DNA of 64,000 nucleotides from Xestospongia muta (GCA_963693285.1 OY848929.1:2606501-2670500), one strand, 5' to 3'; counted from the first letter of the stretch, positions 49,601 to 63,126 are shown. Notes: generated by a model not told the origin, from the sequence alone. Program-made: numbers and translations.

Positions 49601-52026
49601 TCATTGGTCTACCAATAGTGTCTCTTGCTGACTGTGATGTAGATATTCTTGTAAATCCTTGACTACTCTTAGAAACATCTCTTTGAAATGGCTATAAATG
49701 TAAAGATAATAATTTAATGACAGCTATTAAAATTGATTACTTCAAATGCTGACAGTTCTTTTGAAGACACAAGATCAGGTGTGTACTGTTGTGTTACAAA
49801 CAAGTAGAACTTGTAAAAGAAAGAGAGAGCAAGACTAAGTCGATAGTCTGGCATACCTCCTGGAACAACAGGAGGTAGGACTAACTCTTCAGCTAATGTA
49901 CTACAACCAAATTCAAGGAGCTCTTTATTCCATATTCTATATAAAGGGGAATTTGATCATTATTACACATCATGTTCCTGACCTGTTAATCAACTCCTTT
50001 TGTGTGTTCTGTGCCATTATAGTCTTTGGAGCCATACCACCAAATGCAATGTGACATGATTCAACATTCTGTCCTTCTCCTAGTTTCACACACATACAAC
50101 CATTTACAATAGATATGTCATCTTCTCTTCGACGAGCTTGTTTAAAAAACATTATATGTTCATTCTGTAGTAATAATTGTATTGTGGATAGAAAATTAAT
50201 TTTGAGACAATATTATGTACTTTCTTAGTGAAAGGAAACAAAACAGAAACCAGTACTTCATTAGGTAGTAAACTAGTCTTACGATAACCAGGAAAGAATG
50301 TAGGATCTACTGTGATAGTACGTTGACCAGCTATAACAAAGAAATTGAGAAACAAAGTTCTAAATGTTAAAATATCTATACTATAATGTGTGGTATAAAA
50401 TAAATGATTCATTAGAATCACTACTATTAGAGTGTCAATTAACACTGTTGTGTGTGGTAAATAGATTCATTACCAATGGAAGCAACTTGAAGTTTAGCTT
50501 GACAAGCTAACAATATTGGATTGAGATCAGAGATAGGGCTAGCAGTAATTATATTACCAGCTAACGACTAAAGTAAATGTAATATGAAGATTACAAACAA
50601 TCTAATACTTACAGAAACATTTCGGATCTGAGGTCCAGCAAACCACCGTAACATTTCTACAATTGCTTGGAATACACCAGTTTGATATGAAGGTAATGAT
50701 GAGATTAACTCAATACAATATTCTCTGAGATGACTAAATGTGACAGAGGCTCCAACTAATAGTCCTTCATCTGTCACTTTTATCTCAAGTAATTCAGGAA
50801 CATCAGATGGTGTAATTAATTTAGGATAATGAAAACCTTTAATACGTGTCTCCACACCTACATAGTCAGGGAAATAATTATAGCTAGAATATTATCCTGT
50901 ACTCACCAATTTCAGTGTTACCCATCACTAATCGATACTGTGGCTGATCAGGATTGTTATGTTGAGGGTAACTGTCTCTCAAAACAAGTAACTGGTTTAA
51001 TGTAATAGGTTTATACCATGTTACTCGAGGACCTCGTATAGTTAGAGCTGATGACTTGTATTTAACCTGTTATAAGTAGTATCATTAAGTAATAAACTAT
51101 AAGTCAGACCTTTAATTTAGGAGGAAATATTGGCTCTTGAGTTGGGTCTAGAGGAAGAAAGTCTGTAGCATCAAACAATTTTGGCGACTCTTTATCTCCA
51201 TCAGATTGACAAGGACAGTCAGAACAGAAGGTACGATATCCATCCAATATTGGGCGATATCCAGTACATCTACAAAGGTTACCCTCAAATGAATGCTCCA
51301 TCTCCTCTTGAGTTGGATCTGAGTTGTTCCTCAATAAAGTGTACATAGACATGACAAAACCAGGAGTACAAAATCCACATTGAGAGCCATGTGCTTTGGC
51401 AATACGCTCCTGGTTTAAATTCAAGGTTAAATTTCATCCATTCATTTACTAGTGTTTTGTTTAATGTATTTGTAAGCTCAATAACATAATGCAAGTCTAT
51501 TAATTAGTAATAATTAACATTGTTGTGTAATCTATATTGTTAGTGTGTTCTTATAGTACCTGACAAGGATGAATACGTGTCTTTGAGCTCCCAATTCCTT
51601 CTACTGTTGTTATTGCTAAACCATCCATTGCACAGAGTGGAGCAAGACAAGCATTAACAGAATAATGTCTAAATTGTTAGCATTAATAGAAGCGCTAGCC
51701 ATTTAATAATGATAGCTATATAATTACCTGACGATATCATTTAGTTGATCATAACGAGATACCATTACAGTACAGGCACCACATCCTCCTTCTCCACAGC
51801 CTAGTTTGCTACCAGTTAATCCTACTGTATAATATTGATACTAATAAACAAAAAATACCGCCATTACAGTGACGTCGTAAGTATTCTAGCAATGTCATTT
51901 CAGGATCAGCATTTTTCTCAAAGATCTATAGAATGATCGCATCGATGACATTATTAAATGATAACGCACCTCTTTGCCATTGACGAAAAAGTGGATTGCA
52001 CTTTCTGTTCCCATCAGTGACTCCAT
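46624..52026 (-). CDS. XDH: Xanthine dehydrogenase, copy B (XDH-B)
   Basis: Oxidises hypoxanthine and xanthine to urate; cytosolic molybdo-flavoenzyme. Twenty-five exons, every phase consistent, 1,324 aa (family about 1,330): 52026-51970, 51925-51868, 51824-51728, 51668-51560, 51409-51110, 51066-50907, 50857-50613, 50567-50474, 50330-50221, 50164-49983, 49936-49741, 49691-49449, 49373-49167, 49111-48814, 48760-48691, 48644-48470, 48424-48233, 48187-48042, 47988-47835, 47761-47609, 47562-47488, 47426-47259, 47208-46954, 46907-46740, 46686-46624. 2Fe-2S motifs: [27 protein letters not shown] domain: [15 protein letters not shown], though the usual SIGGN reads SLAGN. Mo domain: [20 protein letters not shown] (Glu), LERAILH (substrate Arg), [20 protein letters not shown] (catalytic Glu). 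It ends RWNVIP. Confidence 0.96.
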
Positions 52027-52036
52027 TGATATTAGT

Positions 52037-52150
52037 CTTCTTGCGACTTGCGACAATTAGGAAATGGGCGGATATAGATATCTTTTACCGCTCTTAGATA
52101 TGAGGATGGAGCTCGTGGTTACCACCCATGCTATTTTAACACTACACTTC
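52037..52150. promoter_or_regulatory. XDH-B upstream region (putative promoter)
   Basis: Unique short region, GC-richer than its surroundings (GCGACTTGCGACAATTAGG, GGGCGG), between the XDH-B start and repeated flank sequence. It is not present upstream of XDH-C. Promoter role inferred from position. Confidence 0.35.
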
Positions 52151-54688
52151 GCCTAACTATACATTACCAATAATAAAATTCATGTGCTTTAAATTATGTT
52201 AGAAAAACCAACAGATTTAATCAAACTACTTCACAGATTGCACAGAAGTATGGATCAATACCTTACTTGAACGACAAATTCTTTCATAAGTCCATTAAAA
52301 TTGCTAATGCTCAGGACTACAAACATCATCACAGCTAAAAATGATTGGTTATTTTAAGTATATACATTACAGATAGCTACTATGATTCAGTTGTCTCAGC
52401 TGCAAATTCAACTTGAACTCTATTTAATATGTCATTTCAATATGGAACTCCTTACCACTGCATATACAGACCTATAATTCTCTCTCTTTATTTATTTCTC
52501 ATTTATTATCATACAGAGTAAGTTATAATTTAATCTAATCTGGCCTGTTCTAATAATACATTTATTTACTTGATGCACTCTATTATTAGAAATTATAAGG
52601 AGAGTCTACTCTTCCAAACAAAGAGACAATCTATACTTTAAGTCAATGTTATCAAAGTATCTATCAATGATTCAATAACTGAATCTTAAAACAGTTACTT
52701 TATGAATAAAGACACAAACAAGTCATTTCTCAACAATTCATAAAGGTAGAGGTGGAGTTAAAACATCTAAAAACATATCCTATGAAGACTTTTGTTTATC
52801 CTCATTGTTTTGATAATGAATAAATGTTTACAATAATGAATACAATTAACATTCCTTGTCTACCACACAAGTTATCCTTTGAATATTGACAATAACAATC
52901 TATTTTATTGCAATAAAGTAATTAAGAATGTGAGAAACAAAAATTGAAATTCTGTATAATAGAATGTCAATTTTTCCTTTGTCACATTTCTTAATAAGAA
53001 TAATGATATGGTAGTCAAAAAATAATTATTGATTTACCAAAAATTGATTAATTATATCATTCACATATTTGGTTAAATACAACAACTGCTTATGCATCAT
53101 ATTTTATTTGTAAAATCATACATAAAAATAAATACTATTTCATAAAAAGAAAAGTTATAACTTTAGGAAAGAATAATTTCAGTACTTAGGGTTTAGGATT
53201 TCCACCAATCTTTAACATTTATGTCCTTCACTTTTTTGAGTCTGAAGACAAACAATGATTATTGTGACATATAGATTTAAATGTTTATATAAATTGTTGT
53301 GCCATTCTAATTATCTTCTTTCTTTGATAATGAATATCAACTTAAAATAATAACAGTATTAACACCTTCCCTTTTGTACCACACAAGTTGAGATTGAATG
53401 AACAATCTATTTTATTGCTATTTAGTATATACTTTATTTGAAACACAAAATCTTTCTTAAGTCCATATAAATTGCTAATGCTCAGGACTACAAATGTCAT
53501 CACAGCTAAAAATGATTGGTTATTTTAAATATCTGCTGAACATATACATTACAAATAGCTTCTGTGATTCAGTTGTTACAGTTGTAATTTCAACTTGAAC
53601 TCTATTTAACATGTCATTTCAATATGGAACTCCTTACCATTGCATATACAGACCTGTACGTCTCTCTCATTTAATAGTCATCCAAAAAAGTGTCTTTACT
53701 ATGTAGCTGTTGTGCCAGGTAATTTTACACTATGTAGTTAATTGTATTCATAACTTCTCAAGTACCTAATACTGTCTATACATTGTGCACAGCAGCTTAC
53801 AAGGGGGTTTGCACACTTGAATCCTTCCTCCTTAGTGAGGCTATATTCACTCCTGATACAATATCATAATACCCTCCTAGAGACACCTTTTTTGAGCTAT
53901 TATTTGTGAATACAAAAGAAAAGTTATTACTCTGGCCCATTATATCATGAAGTCTAATATTATTGTTCAAGTGTCTCTCAGGTCTAAATGTTTGTTTTGT
54001 TTCTTTGTCATAAGGAGAGTCTACTCTTCCAAACAAAGAGACAAACTATACTTAAGTCAATGTTATAAAGTATCTATCAATGATTCAATAACTGAATCTT
54101 AAAACAGTTACTTTATGAAAAAAGACACAAACAAGTCGATTCTCAACAATTCATAAAGGTAGAGGTGGAGTTAAAACATCTAAAAACATATCCTATAAAG
54201 AACTTTGTTTATCCTCATTGTTTTGATAATGAATAATATTTAGAATAATAAATACAATTAACATTTCCTTGTGTACCACACAAGTAGTCTTTGGATATTG
54301 ACAAAAACAATCTATTTTATTGCAATAAAGCAATTAAGAATGTGACAAATAAAAACTGAAATTCTGTATAACAGAATGTCAATTTTTACTCTGTTACATT
54401 TCTTATTAAGAATAATAATATGACAGTCAAAACTTAATTTACCACAATTATATTATTCACACATTTGGTCAACTATGACAACTGCTTATGTGTCATATTT
54501 TGTTTATAAAAGTTATACATTAAAAATAACTACACAACTATTTCATGAAAAGCAAAGTTACAACCTTAGGAAAAATTAATTGTAACACTTAATTAGAAAA
54601 AATTACTAAATATAACAACACATAATAGCTACATATGGTTCAAATTACATACAATAGTTTCTTTTAATACTAATTAAAAAAAACAAGC
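52150..54688. repeat. Repeated AT-rich XDH 3'-flank modules
   Basis: At least two successive copies of the module seen in 45,270-46,520 (marker strings near 52,170, 53,440, 52,800 and 54,210). A 79-codon frame at 53,797-54,036 is not convincing. These are remnants of the flank of an extra XDH unit. Confidence 0.75.
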
Positions 54689-55019
54689 TTATGGAATAAT
54701 ATTCCACCTTTCTTTAATGTTTTTATATTTATCTTTCATTTTTGCTGAGCCTGAAGATAATAACAATGATTATTGTGACATATAGACTAAAATATCTTCT
54801 TACCATAACAGTGAACTGATCTTCACACGCTAAACGTATACGTTCAGCTGTTGCTGGAGTCTGAAGGTCAAAGACTACACTATAACCTCTCTCTTTACGA
54901 GCTACTCTAATAGCATCTTTAATAGCAAACAGTGCAGATGCAGATAAGAACAGTGGAGGTTCTCCAACTGCCTACATCATAGAGTACATAAAGACTAATA
55001 CAAAAAGAGATGAATACCT
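54689..55019 (-). pseudogene. XDH-D: 3' fragment of a fourth XDH copy
   Basis: Carries only the last two exons: 54,971-54,804 ([15 protein letters not shown]...) and 54,750-54,689. The last exon has one A fewer than B and C in CAGCAAAAA(A)TG, which shifts the frame and gives an immediate TGA. To the right, homology to XDH-B stops at 55,019, in the intron just before exon 23, and unrelated (next-unit) sequence begins. It is a dead remnant from unequal exchange in the XDH array. Confidence 0.92.
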
Positions 55020-55027
55020 AAACTAAA

Positions 55028-57128
55028 GATGTGTATAAGACGTCTAGAGAAATCTGAACGTGAATAATATCAAAGACTAAGTTAGAAGCTAGGTATACAG
55101 AAATTATGCTACAAATGATAAAGTTTACTTTATTTTGGACAGACTAAAGAAACAGATTAAAGAAACAGATTAAAGTTACATTTGTCATTAAATCTAGCCT
55201 ATTACTGCACAAAGCAAACCCTGTGTATCCACATATCCCTTGTTATAATTAAATGGTCTCATGTCTAGGCTTTCACTCTCTTCATACTGGCAAGGGTATT
55301 AAGTGAGTGGGCGTCTGCTATTGGTATACAGATGATAAACATTATAACCAACATAGTAATGTAAAGCGGAGCAAACAAATAGACAAGAGCAAGCTCATGA
55401 ATTAAAATTATCATAATGACATAATACTTATCAAATTATAACTGTGATAATGTTTGAGGAAGATATATGCACAGTCTAAAAGCAAATGATAATGAAGTAT
55501 ACTTTAGTATAAATATGTCATGTCATTCTGATTATCTTTGTTTTGATAATGAATATCAACTTATAATAATAAATGTATTTAGCACCTTCCTTTTATACCA
55601 CACAAATTAACTTTGAACAAACAATCTATTTTATTGCTATTAAGCAATTAAGAAATATGGCAAAGAAAGATAGACATTCTATATGAAGTCATTACATATT
55701 AAGATTGTCAATTTTCCTTTGTCACATTGTGCAAACTATAATGATGGTCAAAACATGATTACCACTTTTATTATTCACACATATGGTTAATTAAAATAAC
55801 TGCTTATGTCATTTTTGTTTGCAAAAACCATAAATATAATATAATTACTTAAGCTATCTCATAAAAAGCAAAAGTTACAATATTAGGAAAATTATTTTTA
55901 GAACTTAATTGGCAATATGATAAAAATTCATGTGCATTATGTTAGAAGACCAACATGTTTAATCACACTACTTCAAAGAAATATGGATCAACATTTTACT
56001 TGAAACACAAAATCTTTCTTAAGTCCATATAACTTGCTAATGCTCAGGACTACGAACATCATCACAGCTAAAATGATTGGTTTTTTTAAATACCTGCTAA
56101 ACATATACATTACACATAGCTACTGTGATTCAATTGTCACAGCTGCAATTTCAACTTGAACTCTATTTAACATATCATTTCAAAGTAGAACTTCCTTACC
56201 ACTGCATATACAGACCTGTACTCTTAATTCTCACTCTTCATTTATTATTATACAGAGTTAATTGTAATTTAATTTAATCTAACCTGCTCTAATAATATAT
56301 TTATTTACTTGGTGTACTCTATTATTAGCAATATTGCTACTTGTGTGTCCATGTTGCAAACAGAAGTTTGTGTAAATAATGATATGAAATGTTTAATAGT
56401 TATCTAAAAAGTGTCTTTGCTATGTAGTTGTTGTTTAATTGTACACTTATGTAGTTAATTGTATTCATAACTTGTCAAGTACCTAATTCTGTCTATACAC
56501 TGAACACTGAGCTTAAAAAAGGAGTTGCATACTTGACTCCTTCTCCTTTGTGAGACTAAATATACTCCTGATACAATATCATAATATCCTAAGTCAATGT
56601 TATTAAAATATCTATCAATGATTAAATAACTGAATCCTAAAACAATTACTTTATGAAAAAAGACACAAACAAGTCATTTCTCAACAATTCATAAAGGTAG
56701 AGGTGGAGTTAAAACATCTAAAAATATATCCTATAAAGACTTTTGTTTATCCTCATTGTTTTGATAATGAATAAATATTTACAATAATGAATACAATTAA
56801 CATTCCTTGTCTACCACACAAGTTGTCTTTGAATATTGACAATAACAATCTATTTTATTGCAATGGATTAATTAGGATTGTGTCAAATGAAAATTAAAAT
56901 TCTGTATAACAGAATATCAATTTTTCCTTTGTCACATTTCTTAACAAGAATAATGATATGATATGTAAAATCATACATATAAAATAACCACACAACTATT
57001 TCATAAACAAAAAGTTATAACCTTAGGAAAGATTAATTTCAGCAATTAATTGGTAATATAATAAAAATTCACATAATAGCTACTTATGGTTCATATTAGT
57101 TTCTTTTAATACTAGTAGAAAAATAAAC
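55028..57128. repeat. XDH-C 3' flank, partner of 44,567-46,623
   Basis: Aligns throughout with the XDH-B 3' flank with scattered substitutions and small indels. No gene. Confidence 0.8.
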
Positions 57129-60100
57129 TTATGGAATAATATTCCACCGATCTTTAGTGTTTTTATATTTATCTTCCATTTTTTGCTGAGCCTGAAGATA
57201 ATAACAATGATTATTGTGACATATAGACTAAAATATCTTCTTACCATAACAGTGAACTGATCTTCACATGCTAAACGTATACGTTCAGCTGTTGCTGGAG
57301 TCTGAAGGTCAAACACTACACTATAACCTCTCTCTTTACGAGCTACTCTAATTGCATCTTTAATAGCAAACAGTACAGATGCAGATAAGAACAGTGGAGG
57401 TTCTCCAACTGCCTACATCATAGAGTACATAAAGACTATTACAAAAAGAGATGAATACCTTTGAGGAAAAGATTGCTCGTGGATTAGGGGTGTGGTCCAT
57501 AAGTGAAACATTAAGTTCAATAGGAATATCACTACATGAGGGTATTTTGTATGCTCCAGGTCCTTGTGTAAATAGTTTACCATCCTTTAGAAACACACAC
57601 TCCTCCATTGTGAATAATCCCAAACCCTGCGTAAATGCTCCCTCAACTTGACCAATATCAATACCTGGATTAAGACTGTCACCTACATCCATTAACAGGT
57701 CACTACGAAGTACCTTTATATTGTGTATATAATAACTAATGAAAGGAACTAAATTTATAATACCTTGAAATCACCAGTCAAAGTATCAATCTCTACTTCA
57801 GAACATCCCACTCCATAACAGTAATAGTTATATGGACGACCTCGGCCAGTCTTCCAATCAAAGCCAATATCTTCTGTAGCATAGAAACCTTGAGCTGAGA
57901 GATTGACACTATCTTCATAAGCAGATTTTACCTACATCAAATTAGTATATATAATATATCAAGGAGTTAGATCAAATGTCTCAAATACTATACCCAATTG
58001 TCCCAACCAGCATCAGGATCTTTGTCCTTATAAGGTTTGAGACGAGTCATGATTTCATCACAAGCATTCTATAGAATAAATTGTCATAACAAAATGAATT
58101 AGTAAAAATTTTACTTTGACTGCCATTCCATAGAGGTCAGAAGAAGAAGAGGCAGCTGTAGAACTAGCATTAGGAACTTTGTCAGTGGACGTATCATTTA
58201 AATGAATTTTGTCGACAGGGATCTCCAGACAGTGAGAGCAAACTTGAATCATCTTAGTATGAAGACCCTATAACAAGATACACTAATTATTATGTACATA
58301 CATTATAGCACAATCACATGTTGCTTGCTTAATGATATACCTGTCCCATTTCCATTCCTCCATGTGTCAGAAGAACAGAACCATCTTTATAAACTAGTAA
58401 CAATGCTCCACCTTGATTTAAGAATTTTAAACCAAATGCTATCCCAAACATTGTCGGTATAATAGCCAACCCTCTCTTCTTCCATTCATGTTTTCTATCA
58501 GTATGTAACATAGTGAATAACATATTTTAGCTTGATATACTATCTACCTGTTAAACTCATCTATTGTTTCTCTTCTCTCATAATAATAACAATCTTGTAT
58601 TAATCTTTTCCAACATTGTTCGATATGACAGTCTTTAATACTCAAACCATACATTGTCTGTTGGCCTTCTTTCATCAAGTTTATCTCACGTACCTACATT
58701 ACAGACTTATTATAAAAGTATATTGGATGACATCATACTTTGACTGGATCCATGTTCAATGAATGTGCAATCCTATCTATAACATCTTCCATAATAGCCA
58801 TTCCTTGTGGTCCTCCAAATCCACGGAAAGCAGTATTTGAGGGAAGGTTTGTCTGACAAACTCTACCTCTTACATGTACATTAGGTACATAATAAGCATT
58901 AGTAGAATGAAATAAAGCTTTTTCCAACACCTAGCAACTTTGTAATTAATAACATAAATATATTGTATTGACCTACTGCAATAGACAGATCAGTTGAGTG
59001 GCCTCCATTAGAAAATAATTCTACTTCTAGTGCTGTGATTTTCCCACCAGCTGTGTAGCCCACTTTATATTTACCAAGAAATGGATGTCTATGACCAGAA
59101 TAAATCATGTCCTCATTTCTGTCTAACATAATTCTCACAGGTCGACCCACTCTGTAATAATTCATATAATGAACAGCAATTTCTTTAAATAATTTACTTG
59201 TTAGCTGCTACTGCTATAGCTGTGGTCAGAGGTGAAAATCGAGTCTCTTTTCCTCCAAATCCTCCTCCTAAAAAATTAAACCAAATACTATGTCAATTTA
59301 GTATGTGACAATACACTCACCAATCCTCTTTACTCGACATATTATTTTATTTCCTGATACTCCTAAAGCTTCGGCAGCCCATAACTGAGCTTCACTTACA
59401 CATTGTGAAGATGCAATAATCTCCATTTCCCTATCTTCTCCTTTTGGTATTGCAATACAAACATTAGTCTCCAAATAAAAGTGTTCCTGTCCTCCAGTCC
59501 TCATACTACCTTCACAAGTAAACTTAGCTGAGGCTAATGCTGACTGTACATCACCACAAGATACTTCAAGACATTCTGGGTTCTTTTTAGGGAGGAATTG
59601 TCCCTTCTCGATTGCTTTCTAGTAGGGAAAGCATTTAAGATTAAAAGCAATGTTCATACATGTATTACAATACCTCTATAGTCAGTATAGCAGGAAGGTC
59701 AGTATAATGAACTTTGACTTTTTTAGCTGCTTGTTGTGCTAATGGTTGAGTGTTAGCTAAGACAACACCTATAATCTGACCAACACTAGTTACAACACCA
59801 TCTTGAAAGACATACTCGTCTTTCATTATTCCTGTTAAATTGGAGCCTGGTACATCTTGTGCACATACAAACCACTCTCCCTATGTAGAATATTGAGGAC
59901 TTTAAACATACAGTCAATAGTAGCTTTTATAATGATTTTATAATACACAAAATATACCTTCATCTCATCCAAACCACTTGTATCTAATGTGAACTTTGCA
60001 TGAGCACGTTCACTCAGTATTAATGCTGCATATAACTCATTCTCAAAATGAGGTAAATCATCAATATATTTTGCTTCTCCAGATGCTTGTTTGAGAGCTG

Positions 60101-62528
60101 ATAAATGCATCATTGGTCTACCAATAGTGTCTCTTGCTGACTGTGATGTAGATATTCTTGTAAATCCTTGACTACTCTTAGAAACATCTCTTTGAAATGG
60201 CTATAAATGTAAAGATAATAATTTAATGACAGCTATTAAAATTGATTACTTCAAATGCTGACAGTTCTTTTGAAGACACAAGATCAGGTGTGTACTGTTG
60301 TGTTACAAACAAGTAGAACTTGTAAAAGAAAGAGAGAGCAAGACTAAGTCGATAGTCTGGCATACCTCCTGGAACAACAGGAGGTAGGACTAACTCTTCA
60401 GCTAATGTACTACAACCAAATTCAAGGAGCTCTTTATTCCATATCCTATATAAAGGGGAATTTGATCATTATTACACATCATGTTCCTGACCTGTTAATC
60501 AACTCCTTTTGTGTGTTCTGTGCCATTATAGTCTTTGGAGCCATACCACCAAATGCAATGTGACATGATTCAACATTCTGTCCTTCTCCTAGTTTCACAC
60601 ACATACAACCATTTACAATAGATATGTCATCTTCTCTTCGACGAGCTTGTTTAAAAAACATTATATGTTCATTCTATAGTAATAATTGTATTGTGGATAG
60701 AAAATTAATTTTTAAACAATATTATGTACTTTCTTTGTGAAAGGAAACAAAACAGAAACCAGTACTTCATTAGGTAGTAAACTAGTCTTACGATAACCAG
60801 GAAAGAATGTAGGATCTACTGTGATAGTACGTTGACCAGCTATAACAAAGAAATTGAGAAACAAAGTTCTAAATGTTAAAATATCTATACTATAATGTGT
60901 GGTATAAAATAAATGATTCATTAGAATCACTACTATTAGAGTGTCAATTAACACTGTTGTGTGTGGTAAATAGATTCATTACCAATGGAAGCAACTTGAA
61001 GTTTAGCTTGACAAGCTAACAATATTGGATTGAGATCAGAGATGGGGCTAGCAGTAATTATATTACCAGCTAATGACTAAAGTAAATGTAATATGAAGAT
61101 TACAAACAATCTAATACTTACAGAAACATTTCGGATTTGAGGTCCAGCAAACCAGCGTAACATTTCTACAATTGCTTGGAATACACCAGTTTGATATGAA
61201 GGTAATGATGAGATTAACTCAATACAATACTCTCTGAGATGACTAAATGTGACAGAGGCTCCAACTAATAGTCCTTCATCTGTCACTTTCATCTCAAGTA
61301 ATTCAGAAACATCAGATGGTGTAATTAATACTGGATAATGAAAACCTTTTATACGTGTCTCCACACCTACATAGTCAGGAAATAATTATAGCTAGAATAT
61401 TATCCTGTACTGACCAATTTCAGTGTTACCCATCACTAATCGATATTGTGGCTGATCAGGATTGTTATGTTGAGGGTAACTGTCTCTCAAAACAAGTAAC
61501 TGCTTTAATGTAATAGGTTTATACCATGTTACTCGAGGACCTTGTATAGCTAGAGCTGATGACTTGTATTTAACCTGTTATAAGTATTATCATTAAGTAA
61601 TAAACTATAAGTCAGACCTTTAATTTAGGAGGAAATATTGGCTCTTGAGTTGGGTCTAGAGGAAGAAATTCTTTAGCATCAAACAATTTTGGTATCTCTT
61701 TATCTCCATCAGATTGACAAGGACAGTCAGAACAGAAGGTACGATATCCATCTAATATTGGGCGATATCCAGTACATCTACAAAGGTTACCCTCAAAAGT
61801 ATGTTCCATCTCCTCTTGAGTTGGATATGAGTTGTTCCTCAATAAAGTGTACATAGACATAACAAAACCAGGAGTACAAAATCCACATTGAGAGCCATGT
61901 GCTTTGGCAATACGCTCCTGATTTAAATTCAAGGTTAAATTTCATCAATTCATTTACTAGTGTTTTGTTTAATGTATTTGTAAGCTCAATAACATAATGC
62001 AAGACTATTAACTAATTAACATTGTTGTGTAATCTATATTGTTAGTGTGTTCTTATAGTACCTGACAAGGATGAATACGTGTCTTTGAGCTCCCAATTCC
62101 TTCTACTGTTGTTATTGCTAAACCATCCATTGCACAGAGTGGAGCAAGACAAGCATTAACAGAATAATGTCTAAATTGTTAGCATTAATAGAAGCGCTAG
62201 CCATTTAATAATGATAGCTATATAATTACCTGACGATATCATTTAGTTGATCATAACGAGATACCATTACAGTACAGGCACCACATCCTCCTTCTCCACA
62301 GCCTAGTTTGCTACCAGTTAATCCTACTGTATAATATTGATACTAATAAACAAAAAATACCGCCATTACAGTGACGTCGTAAGTATTCTAGCAATGTCAT
62401 TTCAGGATCAGCATTTTTCTCAAAGATCTGTAGAATGATCGCATCGATGACATTATTAAATGATAACGCACCTCTTTGCCATTGACGAAAAAGTGGATTG
62501 CACTTTCTGTTCCCACCAGCGACTCCAT
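57129..62528 (-). CDS. XDH: Xanthine dehydrogenase, copy C (XDH-C)
   Basis: Tandem duplicate of XDH-B with the same exon plan shifted by about 10.5 kb; first exon from 62,528 ([19 protein letters not shown]), last exon 57,191-57,129 ending RWNIIP. Exon ends and lengths that I compared agree with B, so it should also give about 1,324 aa. 2Fe-2S, FAD ([13 protein letters not shown]) and Mo motifs ([30 protein letters not shown]) are all present. The notable change is at 58,910-58,928: LEKALFH in place of LERAILH in B, so the substrate-binding arginine position is Lys. Intron sequences are nearly identical to B, pointing to a recent duplication or gene conversion. I did not verify every base for frame. 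Confidence 0.94.
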
Positions 62529-62537
62529 TGATATTAG

Positions 62538-63120
62538 GGGGTTCACTATAATTATTCACAACAGCTGATGTGCACTCACGTGATCACAGCAGTTATTAGC
62601 ATGTAAAATTAATTATTATTAATTAATTATTATTAATAACAGCATACAGCTTTAAAAACATTCTTCAGTTGAATACACATCTTCCTATAAAGTGATGCCA
62701 GGGATTGCCAGCCTGTTGTTGTTGCTTTGAGTTACTGATCGTGATGGTCTGAGGAAAGCCAGTGTTCAGTGTTAATTAAGGTGAGATTTTGGCAATGTAT
62801 GATATAGAAGATATATACATAAAGAAGCAGTGTCAATCAGTAGATAGTTGAAAACATTATAGTACAAACACATTCAGGAACATTATTACTCACAAAACCA
62901 AAAAGTTAGGATATTATGAATTACACAGATGTCACATGATTTAATCAAAAAGTCAATAAATAAATCAATTAAACATTTTGTGTAGTTGGGTATTGCAGCC
63001 CTCATCAGTGTTGAAGGATATCTGTGAAATTGACCACATAGGAAGTGTATAACATAAGAGTATGTATATTGTGTACTTATTATCTGGGCTATACATGTAT
63101 CTAATGCTGTCAACTTTGTA
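62538..63120. other. XDH-C upstream region, no gene seen
   Basis: Homology with the XDH-B 5' side ends 10 bp above the ATG, so this is new sequence. It includes a CACGTGATCAC string (62,577-62,587) and an AATTATTATTAATTAATTAT palindromic tract (about 62,608-62,636). Overlapping short minus-strand ORFs at 62,886-63,153 are not convincing. Confidence 0.45.
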
Positions 63121-63126
63121 CAATTC

